From contig CAZBZU010000010.1 of the NCBI GenBank assembly GCA_964496495.1, positions 1-64,000 on the forward strand: a stretch of DNA of 64,000 nt, in the 5' to 3' direction. The position numbers were made by a program, and so were the translations under genes. This document shows positions 8,688 through 17,948 of this stretch, one piece after another (positions within the stretch are counted from its first letter, which is position 1; the number at the start of each line of letters is the position of its first letter). The notes beneath the pieces are model-generated. The model worked only from the letters and a program-made list of their open reading frames with translations, searched no databases and was not told the origin of the DNA. Source of the stretch: JASBRS01 sp964496495 (GTDB lineage: Bacteria > Deinococcota > Deinococci > Deinococcales > Trueperaceae).

Positions 8688-9149
8688 ATGACGGTATTCG
8701 AGGGCACCTTCGATGCCCCGGGCCTGCGCTTCGGGGTGGTCGCCAGCCGCTTCAACGACCTCGTCACGCGGCGCCTGCTGGACGGCGCCCTCGATGCGCT
8801 TGCGCGCCAGGGCGTGCCCGACGACGACGTCGACGTGGCCTGGGTGCCGGGCGCCGTGGAGATTCCGCTGGCCGCCAAACGCATGGCCGAGAGCGGCCGC
8901 TACCAGGCGATCGTCGCGTTGGGCGCGGTGATCCGCGGGGAGACCGGTCACTACGATGTCGTCTGCGCGATGGTGTCGAGCGGCGTCACCCGCGTGGGGC
9001 TGGACACCGGCGTGCCCGTGGTCTTCGGCGTGCTCACCACCGACACGCTCGACCAGGCGCTGGCGCGGGCGGGCAGCAAGGCTGGCAACAAGGGCTTCGA
9101 GGCCGCCATGGGCGCCCTCGAGATGGCGACGCTGCTTCGCGACCTGTAG
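8688..9149 (+). CDS. ribH: 6,7-dimethyl-8-ribityllumazine synthase
   Basis: Penultimate enzyme of riboflavin synthesis, condensing the ribityl-uracil with dihydroxybutanone phosphate in an icosahedral or pentameric cytoplasmic assembly. The 153 residues are full length. Seen: GVVASRFNDLVTRRLLDGAL, the VPGAVEIPLAAKRMAE loop, GAVIRGETGHYDVVC with the catalytic His, and VFGVLTTDTLDQALARAG. The ATG follows TAGGCT (8676-8681) by 6 nt, so it is leaderless. No other rib gene is adjacent. Confidence 0.95.
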   Translation: MTVFEGTFDAPGLRFGVVASRFNDLVTRRLLDGALDALARQGVPDDDVDVAWVPGAVEIPLAAKRMAESGRYQAIVALGAVIRGETGHYDVVCAMVSSGVTRVGLDTGVPVVFGVLTTDTLDQALARAGSKAGNKGFEAAMGALEMATLLRDL

Positions 9150-9215
9150 GAGGCATCTGGCGAGCGGGGGGCCGCTGCGCGGCCGACCTCGCGCTCATCG
9201 AGAGGAGAGGACCTG

Positions 9216-9998
9216 ATGGGTGGCGTCACGCTGGCCAACCTGGCGGTGATCGTGTCCTACCTGGGCACGGTGGTGGTGAATGCCCTGGCGGTGGCCCTGC
9301 CGATCGGCGGGCTCACCACGCAGGAGGTCTCCGCGCTCTATCCGGCGCTGTTCGTTCCGGCCGGGTACGTGTTCTCCATCTGGAGCGTGATCTACCTGGG
9401 GCTCGGAGTGTACGCCGTGGCCCAGGCGGCGCCCCCGCTCAACGCCGACAGGCGGGTGCGGGGGGTGGCGTGGTGGTTCGTCCTCTCCGGCGTCCTGAAC
9501 AGCGTGTGGCTGGTCCTCTGGCAGACGCTGCACATCTACTGGACGGTGCCGGTGATGGTGGCGCTGCTCGTCACCCTCATCGTCATCTACCGGCGGTTGC
9601 GCCTGGGCCCGCCAGCGAGCGTGCGCGAGCGGTGGCTGGTGCGCCTGCCCTTCAGCATCTACCTCGGCTGGATCAGCGTCGCCACCATCGCCAACATCTC
9701 CGACGCCCTACTGCACGGCGGCTGGGGCGGTTGGGGGCTGCCTGCCGTGGCCTGGGCGGTGATCATGCTCGGCGTGGCGGCCTGCCTCGGGCTGGCGATG
9801 CTGGTGCGGGACCGGGACGTGGCCTTCGCGCTGGTGCTGGTGTGGGCCTTCTTCGGCATCGCCGTGGAGCAGCGGCACGAGCCGCTGGTGGCGGTCGCGG
9901 CGCTGGTGGCCGCCGGCGTGGTGGCACTGGGCGTGCTGGCGACGCCGTTCGCTCGGTCGGCCGGTCGGCGGCCGCCGCGCCCTCCGGCCGCCGGCTGA
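9216..9998 (+). CDS. TspO/MBR-like tryptophan-rich membrane protein
   Basis: A 260-residue integral membrane protein with about six to seven hydrophobic segments and many Trp. The core YVFSIWSVIYLGLGVY, followed by a helix with SGVLNSVWLVLWQ, matches the tryptophan-rich sensory (TspO/MBR) group in its longer form. TspO proteins bind tetrapyrroles or related ligands; the role here is unknown. An SD-like GAGAGGAGAGG precedes the ATG. The C-terminus is Arg/Pro-rich and cytoplasmic-looking. Confidence 0.75.
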   Translation: MGGVTLANLAVIVSYLGTVVVNALAVALPIGGLTTQEVSALYPALFVPAGYVFSIWSVIYLGLGVYAVAQAAPPLNADRRVRGVAWWFVLSGVLNSVWLVLWQTLHIYWTVPVMVALLVTLIVIYRRLRLGPPASVRERWLVRLPFSIYLGWISVATIANISDALLHGGWGGWGLPAVAWAVIMLGVAACLGLAMLVRDRDVAFALVLVWAFFGIAVEQRHEPLVAVAALVAAGVVALGVLATPFARSAGRRPPRPPAAG

Positions 9999-10031
9999 GG
10001 CCCCTCCGAGCCGCGGTATACTCGCCGCGAG

Positions 10032-10415
10032 GTGAGCGAGGAACCGAAGCACAGCTACACCGCGCTGGAGATCGTGGAGGAGTTCTTCCCCGCGACCTCG
10101 GCGCGGTTGCTGCCCAGGGAGCGCGCCTACAGGCTGGAGCGTGACGGCCACGGCGACGTCCGGGTGATGGACGCCTACGGGACCGAGCGCCTGCGCATGA
10201 CCCCGGTGGAGCGGTCGCGCTACGACGACGCGCACCTGTGCTGCGATCTGTGCCATACCAGCTCACCGCGCGAGGAGCTGCACATCATGCGCTCGGAGGT
10301 CCCGGGCTCGTCGGGCCGGCGGTTCCGCTACCTGATGGCCTGCCGAGACACCGACGCCTGCGAGGCCCGGCGCCTGGACGACGCGCCGGTCGAGCTGCTG
10401 TTGCGAACGGGCTGA
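10032..10415 (+). CDS. small protein with possible Cys-based zinc site, 127 aa
   Basis: A 127-residue soluble protein. The C-terminal half has a CCDLCHTSS knuckle and a second Cys pair in ACRDTDACEARR, spaced like a treble-clef zinc finger of the fibronectin-binding-protein C-terminal type; that assignment is tentative. The start is GTG, 9 nt after TATACT (10017-10022), close to a leaderless arrangement; no ATG upstream fits. The N-terminal half is acidic and helical (TALEIVEEFFPATSARLL). Confidence 0.65.
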   Translation: MSEEPKHSYTALEIVEEFFPATSARLLPRERAYRLERDGHGDVRVMDAYGTERLRMTPVERSRYDDAHLCCDLCHTSSPREELHIMRSEVPGSSGRRFRYLMACRDTDACEARRLDDAPVELLLRTG

Positions 10416-10487
10416 GCCCCCGGTCGAAGCTGGCGTGGGTCTCGCGCGGCACCTGACGGCGCCCGGAGACCGATGGGAGGGACGGCC

Positions 10488-11606
10488 ATGGCCGATCACA
10501 GCGAGCAAGCCGGGGCGCGTCTCTCACGCGAGCGGCTGCTGGAGCACTGGCAGGACGAGGGCGACTCGGCCCACCTCTACGCCCGCCTCGCCCGCCGCAT
10601 GCGCGACGCGCAGGCGCGCGCCACCCTCGAGCGCCTGGCCAGGGACGAGCGCGGCCACCAGCGCGTCTTCGAGGAGCTGCTTGGCGAGTCTCCGCGCTTC
10701 CGGGCGTCGTGGAGGACGCGCACCCTGCTGCTCGCCTCCCGCGTGCTCGGCGCGCGCCTGGTACTGGCCCTGGCCACCAACGAGGAGGGGCGGGAGGTGG
10801 AGCGCTTCCTGCGCGAGGCCGCCAATGGCATCGACGCGCCCTGGGTGCGCCGGCTGGCGCACGAGTCGGCGCAGCACGCGGGCGCCCTCGCCCGCTTGAG
10901 CGGCGGCGGCGGCGACCCCTGGCACCACATCGACTCGGGCGGCAGGCTGCGCAACGTGGTCTACGGCTTCAACGATGGGCTGACGGCCAACTTCGGCCTC
11001 ATCGCCGGCATGCTGGGGGCCGCCATCCAGCGCGACGTCGTGCTGCTGAGCGGCTTCTCCGGCCTGCTCGCATCCTCGCTGTCGATGGCGGCGAGCGGCT
11101 ACCTCGCTGCGCAGAGCCAGCGTGAGGTCGATCAGAACGAGATCAACACCCAGCGCGCGGAGCTGGTGCTGTTCCCCCAACGCGAGGAGGACTACCTCAC
11201 CGAGCTCTACGCCGGCAAGGGGCTCACGGACCAGGAGGCGCGCACGGCTGCCGGGAGGGTGATGGCCGACCCCGAGGTGGCGCTGCGCGAGCTGGCGCGC
11301 GAGAAGCTCAACATCAGCGAGGAGGCCGATCCGCCGTTGGTGGAGGGGGTCACCACCGGCCTGGCGACGGTCTTCGGCGCCGCCGTGCCGATCGTGCCGT
11401 TCTTCTTCGGGGGCGGCCCGATTGCCGCCTGGAGCGCCTTCGCCGTCGCCATGGCGATGCACTTCGTGGTCGGAGCCGCCCGCAGCGTGTTCACCGGCCG
11501 ACCCTGGCTGCGCAGCGGCTTCGACATGTTCGTGGTGGGGCTGGGCGTGGCCGCCTTCGGCTACCTGCTGGGCTTCGTGCTGACCGGCGTCTTCTCGGGA
11601 GGCTGA
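10488..11606 (+). CDS. ferritin-like/VIT1 fusion, iron or manganese exporter
   Basis: A 372-residue protein fusing an N-terminal ferritin-like four-helix domain (about residues 10-135, with DERGHQRVFEELLGE and AHESAQHAGALARL carrying Glu/His ligands) to a VIT1/CCC1 membrane domain (about 150-372, RNVVYGFNDGLTANFGLIAG and several helices). This architecture is that of MbfA-type proteins, which export iron from the cytoplasm under iron load. A GGGAGG Shine-Dalgarno (10475-10480) points to the ATG at 10488. In a probable Deinococcota genome it would fit iron and oxidative-stress control. Confidence 0.88.
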   Translation: MADHSEQAGARLSRERLLEHWQDEGDSAHLYARLARRMRDAQARATLERLARDERGHQRVFEELLGESPRFRASWRTRTLLLASRVLGARLVLALATNEEGREVERFLREAANGIDAPWVRRLAHESAQHAGALARLSGGGGDPWHHIDSGGRLRNVVYGFNDGLTANFGLIAGMLGAAIQRDVVLLSGFSGLLASSLSMAASGYLAAQSQREVDQNEINTQRAELVLFPQREEDYLTELYAGKGLTDQEARTAAGRVMADPEVALRELAREKLNISEEADPPLVEGVTTGLATVFGAAVPIVPFFFGGGPIAAWSAFAVAMAMHFVVGAARSVFTGRPWLRSGFDMFVVGLGVAAFGYLLGFVLTGVFSGG

Positions 11607-11794
11607 GCGGAGCGGCACGGCCGCACCCGGGTCGCGCGCCGGCGGCTGCTACCCCTGAGGAGATGACCGTGCGGGCCCAGCTCCGCGAGGGCGGCGGGCC
11701 ATGAGCGGCCGCCGCCGGACGCCGAGGAGCCGGAGGATGACGGCCCTGGCGCCGGGTAAGAGTGCCGTTAGCGGGCCGCTGCTACGCTTCCCGC

Positions 11795-12070
11795 ATGGCG
11801 GAAGGGTCCCGCTCCATCAAGCGCTTCTCGGACACGGAGCTGCAGGCGATGGTGACGCGCTACGAGCGCGCCCTGTTTGCCGGGACCTCGACGCATCGCG
11901 ACGTGGTGAAGCTGATCGCGGCGGAGAGGGAGCTCCTGCGGCGCGAGGCCAAGCGCATGCGGCAGACCGTGCGCGAGGAGCGAAGCGCTCGCACCGCGAG
12001 CAGCTCTGAAGGGTGGCTGGCCGTATCGCCGGCGGCCCCCGGCAACCCCAAGACCCCCGAGGCCGTGTGA
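11795..12070 (+). CDS. small charged hypothetical protein, 91 aa
   Basis: A 91-residue protein with a highly charged, probably coiled-coil first two thirds (FSDTELQAMVTRYERALF, then AAERELLRREAKRMRQTV) and a disordered Pro/Ser tail. Family unknown. The ATG is 6 nt after TACGCT (11783-11788), the leaderless pattern. It converges on the nuclease gene that ends 9 nt beyond its stop. Confidence 0.6.
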   Translation: MAEGSRSIKRFSDTELQAMVTRYERALFAGTSTHRDVVKLIAAERELLRREAKRMRQTVREERSARTASSSEGWLAVSPAAPGNPKTPEAV

Positions 12071-12078
12071 GGCTCCTT

Positions 12079-13818
12079 TCAGCGAGCGCTGCCCGGCATC
12101 TCCAGCCCTAGCAGCAACGGGTCGTGATCCGACGCCCGGTAGGGTGACGCGGCGGCAGCCGCGCCGCTGCCGTCGACGCCGCCCCAACCGCCCTGCGCCA
12201 CCAGCGGAGACTCGTCGGCGTCGATGTGCCAGTAGCTGGCGCCGGCCAGGTGAGCTGCCAGCGAGGGGCTGAGGAAGGCATCGTCGAGCGTGCCCGCCTC
12301 GCCTCGGTAGACGTAGCTGTAGCGCCGGGCCGCCGCCACGGACGCGCCCGCGCTGCGGTACCCGGCACGCTCGACGATCCGCACCGGGGGCTCGGCCGCG
12401 TAGCTGTTGAGGTCGCCGGCGATGACCAGGTCGGGGCTGCCCACGGCCGTCGCCCTGGCGGCCGCGAAGTCGACCACGGCCTGCGCCTGCGCGCTGCGCC
12501 GCAGGTTCCAGCAGCCGTAGCCGCGGTCGACGTCGCCGGCGCTGGGACAGCCGCCCTTCGACTTCAGGTGCACCGCCACCAGCGTCAGGACGCGGCCGCC
12601 CGGCGCCCGGAAGCTGGCGGCGATGGGCGCACGCTCGAACAGCGCGGCGGGGTCGCTGGCGCTGGCGAGCAGCTCGAGCCTCGACGGCTTGTAGAGGATG
12701 GCCTGCTTGATGCGGTCGCTGCCGACGCCTGAGGGCGGGTCGGGCACGGCGGCGTAGACCTCGCTCCCGAGGCGCCGGTTGAGGGCAGCCAGTAGCGCGT
12801 TCTCGCTGGCCATGCCGCCGGACTCGATCTCCTCGAGCAGGAGCGCGTCGGCGTCGAGGCCGGCGAGCGCGCTCACGAGCCGGCCGAGCTGGCTGCGGTA
12901 GGCCTGCCGGGTGTCGGCGCCGCGCTCGCCCAGGGTGGTGAAGAAGTTGTGGGCGTTGAGGGTCGCCAGCCGCAGGTCGCCACCGACGTCTTCCGGGGCC
13001 GCAGGCCGGGGATTGCGCGGCAGCAGCCGCACCGGGCCGGTCGGCTCGAGGGCGTGGACGTTCGTCGCCACCGTGCTCACCACGGCGGTCAGGGGCGCCA
13101 CGGCATCCCCGTCGCGCGGCAGCGCGCCGTCCGGCATGGTGTACGGCACCGGTCGCGGCCGGCGCGTGGTGCTGCCGTCGTCCAGCACGATCCGCCCGAG
13201 CGTGTCGACGCCGTGCCCGGCCGTGCCCTGGGTGGGGGCGAACAGCCGGCCGGCGGCGAGCGTCAGCTCGCCGTAGCGACCCAGGTCGTAGACGTCGGTG
13301 ATCGTGAGCGGCCTCGTGAGCCTCACCCGCATGCCCTCGAGCGCCTCCCAGCCGGCGTTTCCCAGCGGCAGCGCGACGGGCGTCGCCGGCGGCAGCGGTG
13401 CCGAGCCGCAGCGCAGCGGGGTGGCGTCGGCCGCCAGCTGCGTGAGGCTGCGGGTCTCCCGGACTCGGCCGCGTACCCGCAGCAGCTCGCCGACGGGTGG
13501 CGCGGGCGAGCCGCCGGGAAGGGTGACGAACAGGCCATCGGAGGTGGCGGGGTCGCCGTCGCCGGCGGGATCCTGCAGGAAGAAGCCGCCGAGGCTGCCC
13601 TTTGCCATGAAGCTGGCCGTGACCACGCCCTCGACCGTCACCCGGCGGCCGGCGAGCGGGGACCGGGCCCCCGATCCCTGCACCGACGCGATGGGCGTCA
13701 CGTCCGTTGCCGGCGGGCAGGCTGCCAGCGCGGCCGCACCGAGCGCGAGGGCGAGAGGCACGACCAGCGCGGGCAGGGCGGATCGGGCGGCGGCGAGGGC
13801 GAGCGCGCTGCGGGCCAT
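12079..13818 (-). CDS. secreted ExeM/NucH-type endonuclease/exonuclease/phosphatase protein
   Basis: A 579-residue exported protein. The N-terminus is a signal peptide, possibly lipoprotein type (ALAACPPA). Residues about 45-150 form an OB-like domain (RRVTVEGVVTASF, GGFFLQDPAGDGD) typical of extracellular nucleases; residues about 290-575 form the endonuclease/exonuclease/phosphatase fold with LATLNAHNFFTT, EEIES, HLKSKGG, GDLNSY and ASDHDPLLL, the metal and catalytic residues of the fold. It probably degrades extracellular DNA. The ATG lies 5 nt after TAGACT (13824-13829), a leaderless start that excludes the longer open frame upstream. Confidence 0.87.
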   Translation of the reverse strand: MARSALALAAARSALPALVVPLALALGAAALAACPPATDVTPIASVQGSGARSPLAGRRVTVEGVVTASFMAKGSLGGFFLQDPAGDGDPATSDGLFVTLPGGSPAPPVGELLRVRGRVRETRSLTQLAADATPLRCGSAPLPPATPVALPLGNAGWEALEGMRVRLTRPLTITDVYDLGRYGELTLAAGRLFAPTQGTAGHGVDTLGRIVLDDGSTTRRPRPVPYTMPDGALPRDGDAVAPLTAVVSTVATNVHALEPTGPVRLLPRNPRPAAPEDVGGDLRLATLNAHNFFTTLGERGADTRQAYRSQLGRLVSALAGLDADALLLEEIESGGMASENALLAALNRRLGSEVYAAVPDPPSGVGSDRIKQAILYKPSRLELLASASDPAALFERAPIAASFRAPGGRVLTLVAVHLKSKGGCPSAGDVDRGYGCWNLRRSAQAQAVVDFAAARATAVGSPDLVIAGDLNSYAAEPPVRIVERAGYRSAGASVAAARRYSYVYRGEAGTLDDAFLSPSLAAHLAGASYWHIDADESPLVAQGGWGGVDGSGAAAAASPYRASDHDPLLLGLEMPGSAR

Positions 13819-13869
13819 GGCGCAGTCTACCGGCGCCGGCGGGGTGCAGCCGGGGCAGTACCCTGGGAC

Positions 13870-14583
13870 ATGCCGATCCGCGACGACCTCATCCTCCGCA
13901 TGCTCGATTCCGTCGGGGCGGTGATCGCCAGGCTGATCACCGGGCGCGCGCCCGACGACCAGCCGGTCGCCGAGCGCGAGCTGGCGGCCGCCGACGTGCA
14001 GCTCACCGGCTCGGGTCGGGAGCTGGTGGGGCGGCTGTCGTCCGAGCAGCTGCTCGCCATCCTGGGGGCGCCCGCGAGCTTCAACCGCGAGCGCGGCTAC
14101 GTGCTGGCACGCCTGCTCGAGGCGGATGCGCGGCTGAGCGAGGTCGAGGCCACGGCCGCCGGCGCAGACGCCGGGACGGCCGGCGACGAGCGGGTGGCCG
14201 CGCGCCGCCTGAAGGCGCTCGACCTCTACCTCGAGGCCGCCCGCGCCGGTCTGGACGAGGAGGATCTCGAGGAGCGCATCCGCGGGTTGGAGCAGGCCCT
14301 CGGGGGGCTCGAGCTGCCCGAGCCGAGCTTCTGGCGCGTCTTCGACCACAGGGCCGGCGTCGGCCGCTTCGCCGAGGCCGAGGACCTGTTGTTCGAAGGG
14401 ATCGCGCGCTTCGGTGGGGGCGCGGAGCTGGCCGCCCGCGGGCGTGCCTTCTATCGCGAGCTGCAGGGCTTGCCGGACGAGTCGCTCGAAGCCGGCGAGC
14501 TGCCACGCGACGAGGTGGAGGAGGGGCGCACGGCGTTCGAGGCCGAGCTCGCCCGCGGTGCGCCGCGCGAGGCCCGTCCGTGA
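13870..14583 (+). CDS. DUF6483-like hypothetical protein, 237 aa
   Basis: A 237-residue, all-helical, acidic soluble protein. The start (IRDDLILRMLDSVGAVIARLI) resembles the DUF6483 family seen in other bacteria, where the C-terminal half looks TPR-like; here the stretch FAEAEDLLFEGIARFGGGAE is of that kind. Function is unknown. The ATG is 5 nt after TACCCT (13859-13864). Its stop overlaps the GTG of the aminotransferase (GTGA), so the two are translationally coupled. Confidence 0.65.
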   Translation: MPIRDDLILRMLDSVGAVIARLITGRAPDDQPVAERELAAADVQLTGSGRELVGRLSSEQLLAILGAPASFNRERGYVLARLLEADARLSEVEATAAGADAGTAGDERVAARRLKALDLYLEAARAGLDEEDLEERIRGLEQALGGLELPEPSFWRVFDHRAGVGRFAEAEDLLFEGIARFGGGAELAARGRAFYRELQGLPDESLEAGELPRDEVEEGRTAFEAELARGAPREARP

Positions 14584-15758
14584 GCCTGGGGCGCTTCGCC
14601 TCGCAGCGGGCGCGCGCCATGCCGGCCAGCATGTTCGCCACCATGGACGCCGCCAAGGCCAGGGCACGGGCCGAGGGGGTCGACGTGATCGACCTCTCCA
14701 TCGGCTCCTCCGATCTGCCGCCGCCGCCAGCGGCCGTCGCAGCGCTGCGGGCCACCGCCGACGACCCGCAGGCCTACGGCTACTGCTTGCAGGCCTGTAC
14801 CCGGCCGCTGCGCGATGCCGTGGTGCGCTGGTTCCAGCGCCGCTACGACGCTCCTGCCCTCGACCCCGACGCCCACGTGCTACCCCTGATCGGTTCGCAG
14901 GAGGGGCTCGCCCACCTGCTGCTGGCGGTGGCCGACCCGGGCGACACGGTGCTGATGCCGGACCCGGCCTACCCGTCGTACTTCGGAGCGGCCGCGCTCG
15001 CCGGCGTGCGGCGCGTGAGCCTGCCGCTCACCGAGGCGACCGGCTTCCTGCCGGATCTGGAGGCGGTGACGGCGGCCGACGCCGAGGCCGCGCGCGCCAT
15101 GGTGCTGAGCTACCCGAACAACCCGACCGCCGGCGTGGCGGACGAGGCCTTCTTCGATCGGGCCATCGCGTTCGCGCGGCGCCACCGGCTGCTGCTCATC
15201 CACGACTTCCCCTACGTCGATACCGTCTTCGGGGAGTACCGGGCACCCTCGCTGCTGGCGCGACCGGGCGGCTTGGAGGTAGGCATCGAGCTCTACTCCT
15301 GCTCCAAGAGCTTCCACCTGGCCGGCTTGCGCATGGGCTGGGCGGTAGGCCATCCGGAGGCGGTGGCGGCACTGGCGCGGGTGAAGGGCGCGGTCGACTT
15401 CAACCAGTACCTGGGGGCCCAGCGGGCGGCGATCGCCGCCCTCGAGCAACCGCCGGAGCGGCTGCGGGCCGACGCGGAGCGCTTCAGGGAGCGTCGCGAC
15501 GCTCTGCTGGGCGCGCTCCACGACATGGGCTGGATGGCGCCCACGCCGCAGGCCAGCATGTACCTGTGGGCCCGCCTGCCGGCCGGCAGGCGCGACTCCC
15601 AGGCGTTCAGCCTCGACCTGGTGAAGCGGGCGGGCGTGGCGCTGGCGCCGGGCCGCGCCTTCGGCGAGTCGGGCGAGGGGCACGTGCGCTTCGCACTGGT
15701 GCAGGAGCCGCGGCGCCTGCGCGAGGCGGTGGCGCGGATCCGTCGTTCTCTGGACTGA
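14580..15758 (+). CDS. PLP-dependent class I/II aminotransferase
   Basis: A 392-residue fold-type I aminotransferase close to the LL-diaminopimelate / aspartate aminotransferase group. Seen: DLSIGSSDLPPP at the N-terminus, SQEGLAHLL, PDPAYPSYFGAA, LSYPNNPTAG, HDFPYVDTVF and the PLP-lysine segment YSCSKSFHLAGLRMGWAVG, then the RFALVQEP end with the carboxylate-binding Arg. Substrate is uncertain, with Asp, aromatic amino acid and LL-DAP all possible. The GTG start overlaps the stop of the DUF6483-like gene, indicating an operon. Confidence 0.85.
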   Translation: MSLGRFASQRARAMPASMFATMDAAKARARAEGVDVIDLSIGSSDLPPPPAAVAALRATADDPQAYGYCLQACTRPLRDAVVRWFQRRYDAPALDPDAHVLPLIGSQEGLAHLLLAVADPGDTVLMPDPAYPSYFGAAALAGVRRVSLPLTEATGFLPDLEAVTAADAEAARAMVLSYPNNPTAGVADEAFFDRAIAFARRHRLLLIHDFPYVDTVFGEYRAPSLLARPGGLEVGIELYSCSKSFHLAGLRMGWAVGHPEAVAALARVKGAVDFNQYLGAQRAAIAALEQPPERLRADAERFRERRDALLGALHDMGWMAPTPQASMYLWARLPAGRRDSQAFSLDLVKRAGVALAPGRAFGESGEGHVRFALVQEPRRLREAVARIRRSLD

Positions 15759-15766
15759 GCCGGGGC

Positions 15767-16435
15767 TCAGGCGTCGGTTCGGAGGTCGGCCGCCGGCGGC
15801 GCGCTCTCGCCGTCGCCCAGGCGGACGTCGTCGTCGCCCGCGCTGCCGCTGCCGCCGTCGCTGCCGCCGTCGCTGCCGTCGTCGCTGCCGTTGTCGTCGC
15901 CGCGGCGGTCCCTGCCGGCGGGCTGGCCACGTCCGGCCTCCCAGAAGCCGTGCAGGTTGACGGCGAGGTGGGCGGTCACGGCCGGCAGCAGGCTGCCGCT
16001 CGCCAGGGTCAGCCAGCCGAAGAGCAGGCCGGCGACGGCGACGAACAGCGGGTAGGCCCAAGCGCGTGGCGGCACGGGATGGAACAGGCCGAAGAGCAGC
16101 GCCTGCAGGAGCACGCCTACCAGCGGCAGCAGCGCGCCGCGGAAGAACAGCTCCTCGCCGCCGGCGGTCAGCAGCGCCAGCAGCGGCCACGCCCACAGCG
16201 GCAACGCCAGCGAGCGCAGGGCGTGCTCGGTGATCTGGCTGGCGTAGCGGAAGGAGGCGAGCCGGCGCTCCAGTAGCTGGGCCAGCCCCAGCAGCGCCGC
16301 TCCGACGGCCAGCCCCAGGGCGAGCTGCCAGCCGAACGCCAGGCGCGGCGTGTAGCTGCCGCCGCGCACAAGCAGCCACACCAGCCCGGCCAGGCCGATG
16401 ACGAGGCTCGGGAGGAAGACCAGCGCACGGCGCAC
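15767..16435 (-). CDS. CPBP intramembrane metalloprotease family protein
   Basis: A 222-residue membrane protein with about six hydrophobic segments. The CPBP/Abi motifs are present: GGEELFFRG (Glu-Glu-x3-Arg), FGLFH, and a third His near the end (VTAHLAVNLHG). Such proteins process membrane substrates or confer bacteriocin self-immunity. The last 45 residues are a low-complexity Asp/Gly/Ser tail (DDGSDGGSDGG) encoded at about 15800-15900. The start is GTG, 6 nt after TACACT (16442-16447), a leaderless arrangement. Confidence 0.82.
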   Translation of the reverse strand: MRRALVFLPSLVIGLAGLVWLLVRGGSYTPRLAFGWQLALGLAVGAALLGLAQLLERRLASFRYASQITEHALRSLALPLWAWPLLALLTAGGEELFFRGALLPLVGVLLQALLFGLFHPVPPRAWAYPLFVAVAGLLFGWLTLASGSLLPAVTAHLAVNLHGFWEAGRGQPAGRDRRGDDNGSDDGSDGGSDGGSGSAGDDDVRLGDGESAPPAADLRTDA

Positions 16436-16526
16436 GACGCCAGTGTATGCGGCCGCCGGCCGCCGGGAACGGCAGCGCCGGGCGCGGCGCCGCCGTCCGG
16501 GGCGCGACCCGCGCCGGCCGGCGTGC

Positions 16527-17858
16527 TCAGCCGTGCCACCCCTGCGCCTCGGCGTAACCGCGCAGCAGCGCCTCGGCTTGCTCGGGGGTGGCGATGTCGC
16601 CCACCGCCTCCGCCTCGCGGAGCAGCGCCAGCGCCTCGCCCACGCGGGGCCCCGGCGGGATGCCGAGCAGGAGCATCACCGCCTCGCCGTCCAGCAGCGG
16701 CGCCTTGGGGGGCGGCTCGTCGAGGATCGCCAACACGCGCGACAGAGCCAGGCGGTAGGCGTTGCGGTTGGCCTCGCTGGCGAGCGGTCCCCGCGCCGCC
16801 TCGCGATCGGCGATCATCAGCTTCAGCAGGTCGGGCAGGAGGACCCGGCGCCGGTGGACGAAGCGGCGCGCGGCCCGATCGTCACGGGGGAGCGGCAGCA
16901 TGTGGTAGCGCACCAGCTCGGCGACCCGCCGGATGCGCTCGCGCGGCTCGCGCAAGCGGGTCAGGGCCGTTCCGGCCAGGTCCTGTCCCAGCCGGGCGTG
17001 GCCGTAGAAGTGCGTGCGGCCGTCCTCGCCGGTGCCGCGGGTGCCCGCCTTGCCGACATCGTGGAGGAGCGTCGCCCAGCGCAGGGCCAGATCGGCCTCG
17101 GGGAAGCCCTGGAGCAGCTGGTTGAGCGCCTCCAGCGAGTGGTGGAGCACGTCGAGGTGGTGGTAGCCGCCCTGCTCGATGTCGCGGCAGGCGGTGAGCT
17201 CCGGCAGCACCAGCCTCAGCAGCCCCAACTCGTCGGCCAGCGCCAGGCCCCGGGCCGCCGCCGGGTGGGAGAGGAGCGCCCACAGCTCGTCGCGCGCCCG
17301 CTCCCAGGCGGGCAACGCCCGGGCGCCGCTCGACTGCTCCGCGGCCGCATGCGCCATGGCGCGCCTGGTGGCGGGCTCGAGCGTCAACGCCAGCACGGTC
17401 GCGAAGCGCACGCCGCGGAGCGGGCGCACCGGGTCGGCGGCCAGGGCGGCTTCCGAGGTCATGCGGAGCCGGCCGGAGCGCACGTCCTCGCGGCCCTTCA
17501 GCGGGTCGATGAGGCTGCCGTCGAGGGCCGCCGCCATGGCGTTGACGGTGAAGTCGCGCTGGCGCAGGTCGCTCTCCAGGTCGCTCGCGAGCGGCGTGAA
17601 GTCCAGGATGGTGGCGCCGGCCACCGCTCGCCAGTGACCGCGCTCGGCGTCCAGCGCGAAGGCGCTGCCGCCGGTGGCGGCGGCCAGGCGCCGGGCTTCG
17701 CTCTCGGGGTCGGGCACCAGCCAGTCGAGGTCGCGCGGGACGGTGCCCAGCAATGCGTCCCTGACCGCGCCGCCCACCAGGAAGCCGGCCGTGGGCAGCG
17801 GCGTAGACTGGGGCATGGCGATGCGCTCCGGACGCGTGTGGCGGCGCAGCCAGCCCAT
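16527..17858 (-). CDS. CCA-adding / poly(A) polymerase family nucleotidyltransferase with HD domain
   Basis: A 443-residue class II tRNA nucleotidyltransferase-type enzyme, which repairs or adds the 3' CCA of tRNA (or adds A residues; the two cannot be told apart here). Seen: GFLVGGAVRDALLG, the metal-binding pair in DLDWLV, RDFTVNAMAAAL, the DPVRPLRGVRFA neck motif, and an HD domain (LLHDVGKAGTRG, with YHMLPLPRDD) in the C-terminal half. The ATG at 17858 has a TGTAAT box (17866-17871) 7 nt before it. An internal Met 15 codons later is a possible alternative start. Confidence 0.88.
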   Translation of the reverse strand: MGWLRRHTRPERIAMPQSTPLPTAGFLVGGAVRDALLGTVPRDLDWLVPDPESEARRLAAATGGSAFALDAERGHWRAVAGATILDFTPLASDLESDLRQRDFTVNAMAAALDGSLIDPLKGREDVRSGRLRMTSEAALAADPVRPLRGVRFATVLALTLEPATRRAMAHAAAEQSSGARALPAWERARDELWALLSHPAAARGLALADELGLLRLVLPELTACRDIEQGGYHHLDVLHHSLEALNQLLQGFPEADLALRWATLLHDVGKAGTRGTGEDGRTHFYGHARLGQDLAGTALTRLREPRERIRRVAELVRYHMLPLPRDDRAARRFVHRRRVLLPDLLKLMIADREAARGPLASEANRNAYRLALSRVLAILDEPPPKAPLLDGEAVMLLLGIPPGPRVGEALALLREAEAVGDIATPEQAEALLRGYAEAQGWHG

Positions 17859-17948
17859 GCTTCCAATTACAGCACGGCGCTCGCGGGCGTCCGGAGGTGG
17901 CGGCCGGGCCCGGCCGGAGCCGCGGCGGCGCGGCGCGGGGCGACGCGG

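Noticed and set aside
13819..14667. N-terminal extension of the nuclease gene
   Set aside because: It is antisense to the DUF6483-like gene, and the signal peptide plus -10 box place the start at 13818.
15800..15900. Asp/Gly/Ser repeats as a possible CRISPR or minisatellite
   Set aside because: They are codon repeats inside the C-terminal tail of the CPBP gene; no spacers are present.
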